Assembly (NCBI RefSeq): GCF_965221685.1 | Contig: NZ_OZ244907.1 | Length of the DNA: 64,000 nt | DNA from: Palauibacter sp022826685 | GTDB lineage: Bacteria; Gemmatimonadota; Gemmatimonadetes; Palauibacterales; Palauibacteraceae | Direction: 5' to 3' (one strand) | Shown here: piece by piece, positions 62,251 to 64,000 of the stretch | Position numbering within the stretch: position 1 is the first letter of the stretch | Layout of the letters: each line of letters starts with the position of its first letter | Notes under the pieces: model-generated | Told to the model about the DNA's origin: nothing | What the model saw: the letters and a program-made list of their open reading frames with translations, nothing else | The model's database searches: none | Program-made: the position numbers and the translations under genes

Positions 62251-63834
62251 TCAGTCGGAGGAGAGGTCGAAGGTGACGTACGGTTCGAGGCCGAAGATGC
62301 GGGCGAAGAGCTTCCCCTTCTTGCGCAGCGCCCACTGCTCGAGGAGGAGCCGTCCCCTGCGCTCGAGACGCAGTTCGAGCCGGTGCTCGTGCACCCGCGC
62401 CTCGACGCTGTGCACGCGCTGGAGGTGCTCGCGGTCGAGGGAATCCGCGATGCGGAGGAGGGCGGCGAGCCTCTCCACCCGCCGGCGGTCGCGAGCGTTC
62501 AGGTCGCGGTAAAGGTAGTGGCCGCGGCGCGGCTCGGCGCGCCGGTGGTAGCGCGCCACGAGGGCGACGAGAGGGAGTTCGTTCGGCGCGATCCCCGGGA
62601 TCTCGCTGTGATGGATCAGGTAGAGCGAGTGCTTGTGGTGCTTCGCGTAGGAGATGTGCTGCCCGATGTCGTGCAGCATCGCTCCCGCCAGCAGGATCCG
62701 CCGGTCGCGCGGTTCGAGGCCGTGGACCTCGGCGAGCTGATCGAACAGGGAGACGGCCAGCTCTGCCACGTGTCGCCCGTGATCCTCGTCGAAGAGGTAC
62801 CTGCGCCCGAGCGTGAGCGCCCCCTCGTGGACGATCCGCTCCAGCCGCCCGAAGCCGGCCCCGCTCGTCAGTTCATCGACGAGGTCGAAGAGCACCCCCT
62901 CCTTCACGCCGACCCCGGGGACGAGGATCCGCTCGGCGCCCGCGAGTTCGGCGACGCGGTCGTACACGATCGCGGCGGGGAGAATCACATCGGCCCGATC
63001 CTCGCGCAGACCCAGCCGTCCGATGCGCTGGCTGTAGGAGAGGTGGGAGAATTCCTCGATCGCCATGGCAAGCTCCGCCCGCGTGATGCGGCGGGTCCCG
63101 TCGGTGGCGCGGTGGCCCGCGAGGCGGGCGAGTTCCTCGATATTGCCGCCGGTGGCGATCAACTGGACCGGCGTCCAGTGCTTGCTCGCGTGTGGAATGC
63201 GGAGGGTGGCGGCGTATTCCGCGAGCAGGTTCGCGAAGTGCGCGGGGGCGTCGTCCGCCCCTGTGAGTTCCTCGAGCAGCCGCACCGACCCCATCCGGTG
63301 CGACTCGCTCCACATGATCCCGGAGCGGTCCGCCAGCGAGACTTCCACGCTCCCGCCGCCGAGATCCACGAGCATCCACTTCGCGTCACCGAAGTCGATC
63401 CGCTGCTTCGCGGACGTCCACACGAACCGCGCTTCATCCGTGCCGGAGATGAGATCGAGCCGGATCCCCGCCTCCTCCTCGACGCGGCGGACGAGATCCG
63501 CGCCGTTGCGGCTCTCCCGAACCGCGCTCGTGGCCACGGCGCGCACGTGGTCGATGCCCAGACGGTCGATCTCATCCCGGAAGCGCCGGAACCCCTCGAC
63601 GGTCCGGTCGATGGCGGAAGGCGACAGCTCGCCGGTGAGGAAGGCCGAGTGTCCCAGCCGGACCGGGACCCGCTCCGAGGCGAGTTCGATGAAGTGGCTC
63701 GGGTCGCTGAACTCGGCCGCGACGAAGCGGAACGCGTTCGACCCCACATCGATGGCGGCGACGCGCAGCGGGAACGGAAGCGGCTCCCGGCCGTCGGCGG
63801 TCTCGCGTGGCAGTGGTGGCGTCGTGCGCTGCAT
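62251..63834 (-). CDS. ppx: Exopolyphosphatase / Ppx-GppA phosphatase
   Basis: A 527-residue protein of the ASKHA fold. VAAIDVGSNAFRFVAAEF is the first phosphate loop, DLGGGSVEVSL the second, and the C-terminal HD domain contains LAGAMLHDIGQHISYAKHHKHSLYLI. The family hydrolyses polyphosphate or pppGpp. The ATG at 63834 is taken; an upstream frame to 63930 gives an Arg-rich leader. With ppk downstream it sets polyphosphate turnover next to the phosphate uptake genes. Ppx against GppA cannot be separated by sequence alone. Confidence 0.9.
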   Translation of the reverse strand: MQRTTPPLPRETADGREPLPFPLRVAAIDVGSNAFRFVAAEFSDPSHFIELASERVPVRLGHSAFLTGELSPSAIDRTVEGFRRFRDEIDRLGIDHVRAVATSAVRESRNGADLVRRVEEEAGIRLDLISGTDEARFVWTSAKQRIDFGDAKWMLVDLGGGSVEVSLADRSGIMWSESHRMGSVRLLEELTGADDAPAHFANLLAEYAATLRIPHASKHWTPVQLIATGGNIEELARLAGHRATDGTRRITRAELAMAIEEFSHLSYSQRIGRLGLREDRADVILPAAIVYDRVAELAGAERILVPGVGVKEGVLFDLVDELTSGAGFGRLERIVHEGALTLGRRYLFDEDHGRHVAELAVSLFDQLAEVHGLEPRDRRILLAGAMLHDIGQHISYAKHHKHSLYLIHHSEIPGIAPNELPLVALVARYHRRAEPRRGHYLYRDLNARDRRRVERLAALLRIADSLDREHLQRVHSVEARVHEHRLELRLERRGRLLLEQWALRKKGKLFARIFGLEPYVTFDLSSD

Positions 63835-63947
63835 CCTCCAACGTACCCGAATCGCTGGCGGCGCGCGCCACCCCCGGCCCGCTCCTACCGCCGGCCCCCG
63901 GCCGAAGGCATCTTGGTACTTCACGTTCAAGATGCCGGAGGTTCCGA

Positions 63948-64000
63948 ATGTCTGCCATCGCTTCAGCGCCGACCGCCCGACGCTTCCGACTCGTCCGCTG
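63948..64000 (+). CDS. Start of an unidentified gene, cut by the window end
   Basis: An ATG at 63948, preceded by GGAGG seven bases upstream, opens a frame (MSAIASAPTARRFRLVR) that runs off the window. Only 17 residues are visible, so no family can be named. It is divergent from the Ppx gene. Confidence 0.5.
   Translation, partial: MSAIASAPTARRFRLVR

Overview
The window is a gene-dense, very GC-rich bacterial chromosome segment from a Gram-negative, aerobic, heterotrophic organism. Evidence for an outer membrane is two large TonB-dependent receptors with an N-terminal carboxypeptidase-regulatory-like domain, an OprP-type porin and many lipobox lipoproteins. The style (these receptors, a DUF5916/CBM9-like protein, a fused branched-chain dehydrogenase E1, many GTG starts with 4-base overlaps) fits Gemmatimonadota or a relative. 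That is an inference from gene content; there is no rRNA or marker gene here to confirm it. No phage, integrase, transposase, CRISPR array or rRNA is visible. No gene-free stretch exceeds about 250 bases.

Layout. 1-3.5 kb: tandem N,N-dimethylformamidase-like proteins, the first cut by the window edge. 3.6-4.3 kb: VapBC-type toxin-antitoxin pair. 4.4-7.4 kb: two translationally coupled aldehyde dehydrogenases, one a methylmalonate-semialdehyde dehydrogenase. 7.5-10.3 kb: TonB receptor. 10.4-14 kb: a Tat-exported HD-domain protein with diiron-oxygenase-like ligands, a cold-shock protein, a DUF6065 protein and two paralogous small lipoproteins. 14.2-25.5 kb: DUF1015, then a tryptophan/kynurenine/anthranilate catabolic locus. 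25.5-29.7 kb: MobA, thioredoxin-type arsenate reductase, DUF5916 protein and a divergent HTH regulator. 29.9-34.6 kb: fused branched-chain 2-oxoacid dehydrogenase E1, Fpg/Nei glycosylase, a candidate copper monooxygenase and a 7Fe-type ferredoxin. 34.7-41.4 kb: lipA-pdhA-pdhB-pdhC-lpdA-lipB. 41.5-48.9 kb: small membrane proteins, tRNA-Glu(CTC), DUF547, glycosyltransferase, phosphate-type porin, CPBP protease, a split glutamine-dependent NAD synthetase and a lipoprotein. 48.9-63.8 kb: a phosphate block made of a beta-helix lipoprotein with a poly-proline linker, a TonB receptor, phoB-phoR-pstS-pstC-pstA-pstB-phoU, and on the other strand ppx and ppk. A new gene starts at 63948 and runs off the end.

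How the genes work together. The 15.4-25.5 kb locus encodes tryptophan 2,3-dioxygenase and kynureninase (tryptophan to anthranilate), a CoA ligase, the flavin monooxygenase/reductase that dearomatises 2-aminobenzoyl-CoA, and beta-oxidation-like enzymes plus a RidA deaminase. No classical kynurenine formamidase is present; the creatininase-family gene is the only candidate in the locus. Valine catabolism is suggested by the fused E1 and the methylmalonate-semialdehyde dehydrogenase. The pyruvate dehydrogenase genes sit between both lipoate biosynthesis genes. The phosphate block couples sensing, high-affinity uptake and polyphosphate turnover, and 11-bp-spaced direct repeats resembling Pho boxes lie between the TonB receptor and phoB.

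The observations most worth checking are two CTG start codons supported by reading frame and catalytic residues, the creatininase/formamidase gap, the two candidate metal oxygenases (10410 and 33122), and the divergent Pho-box region.
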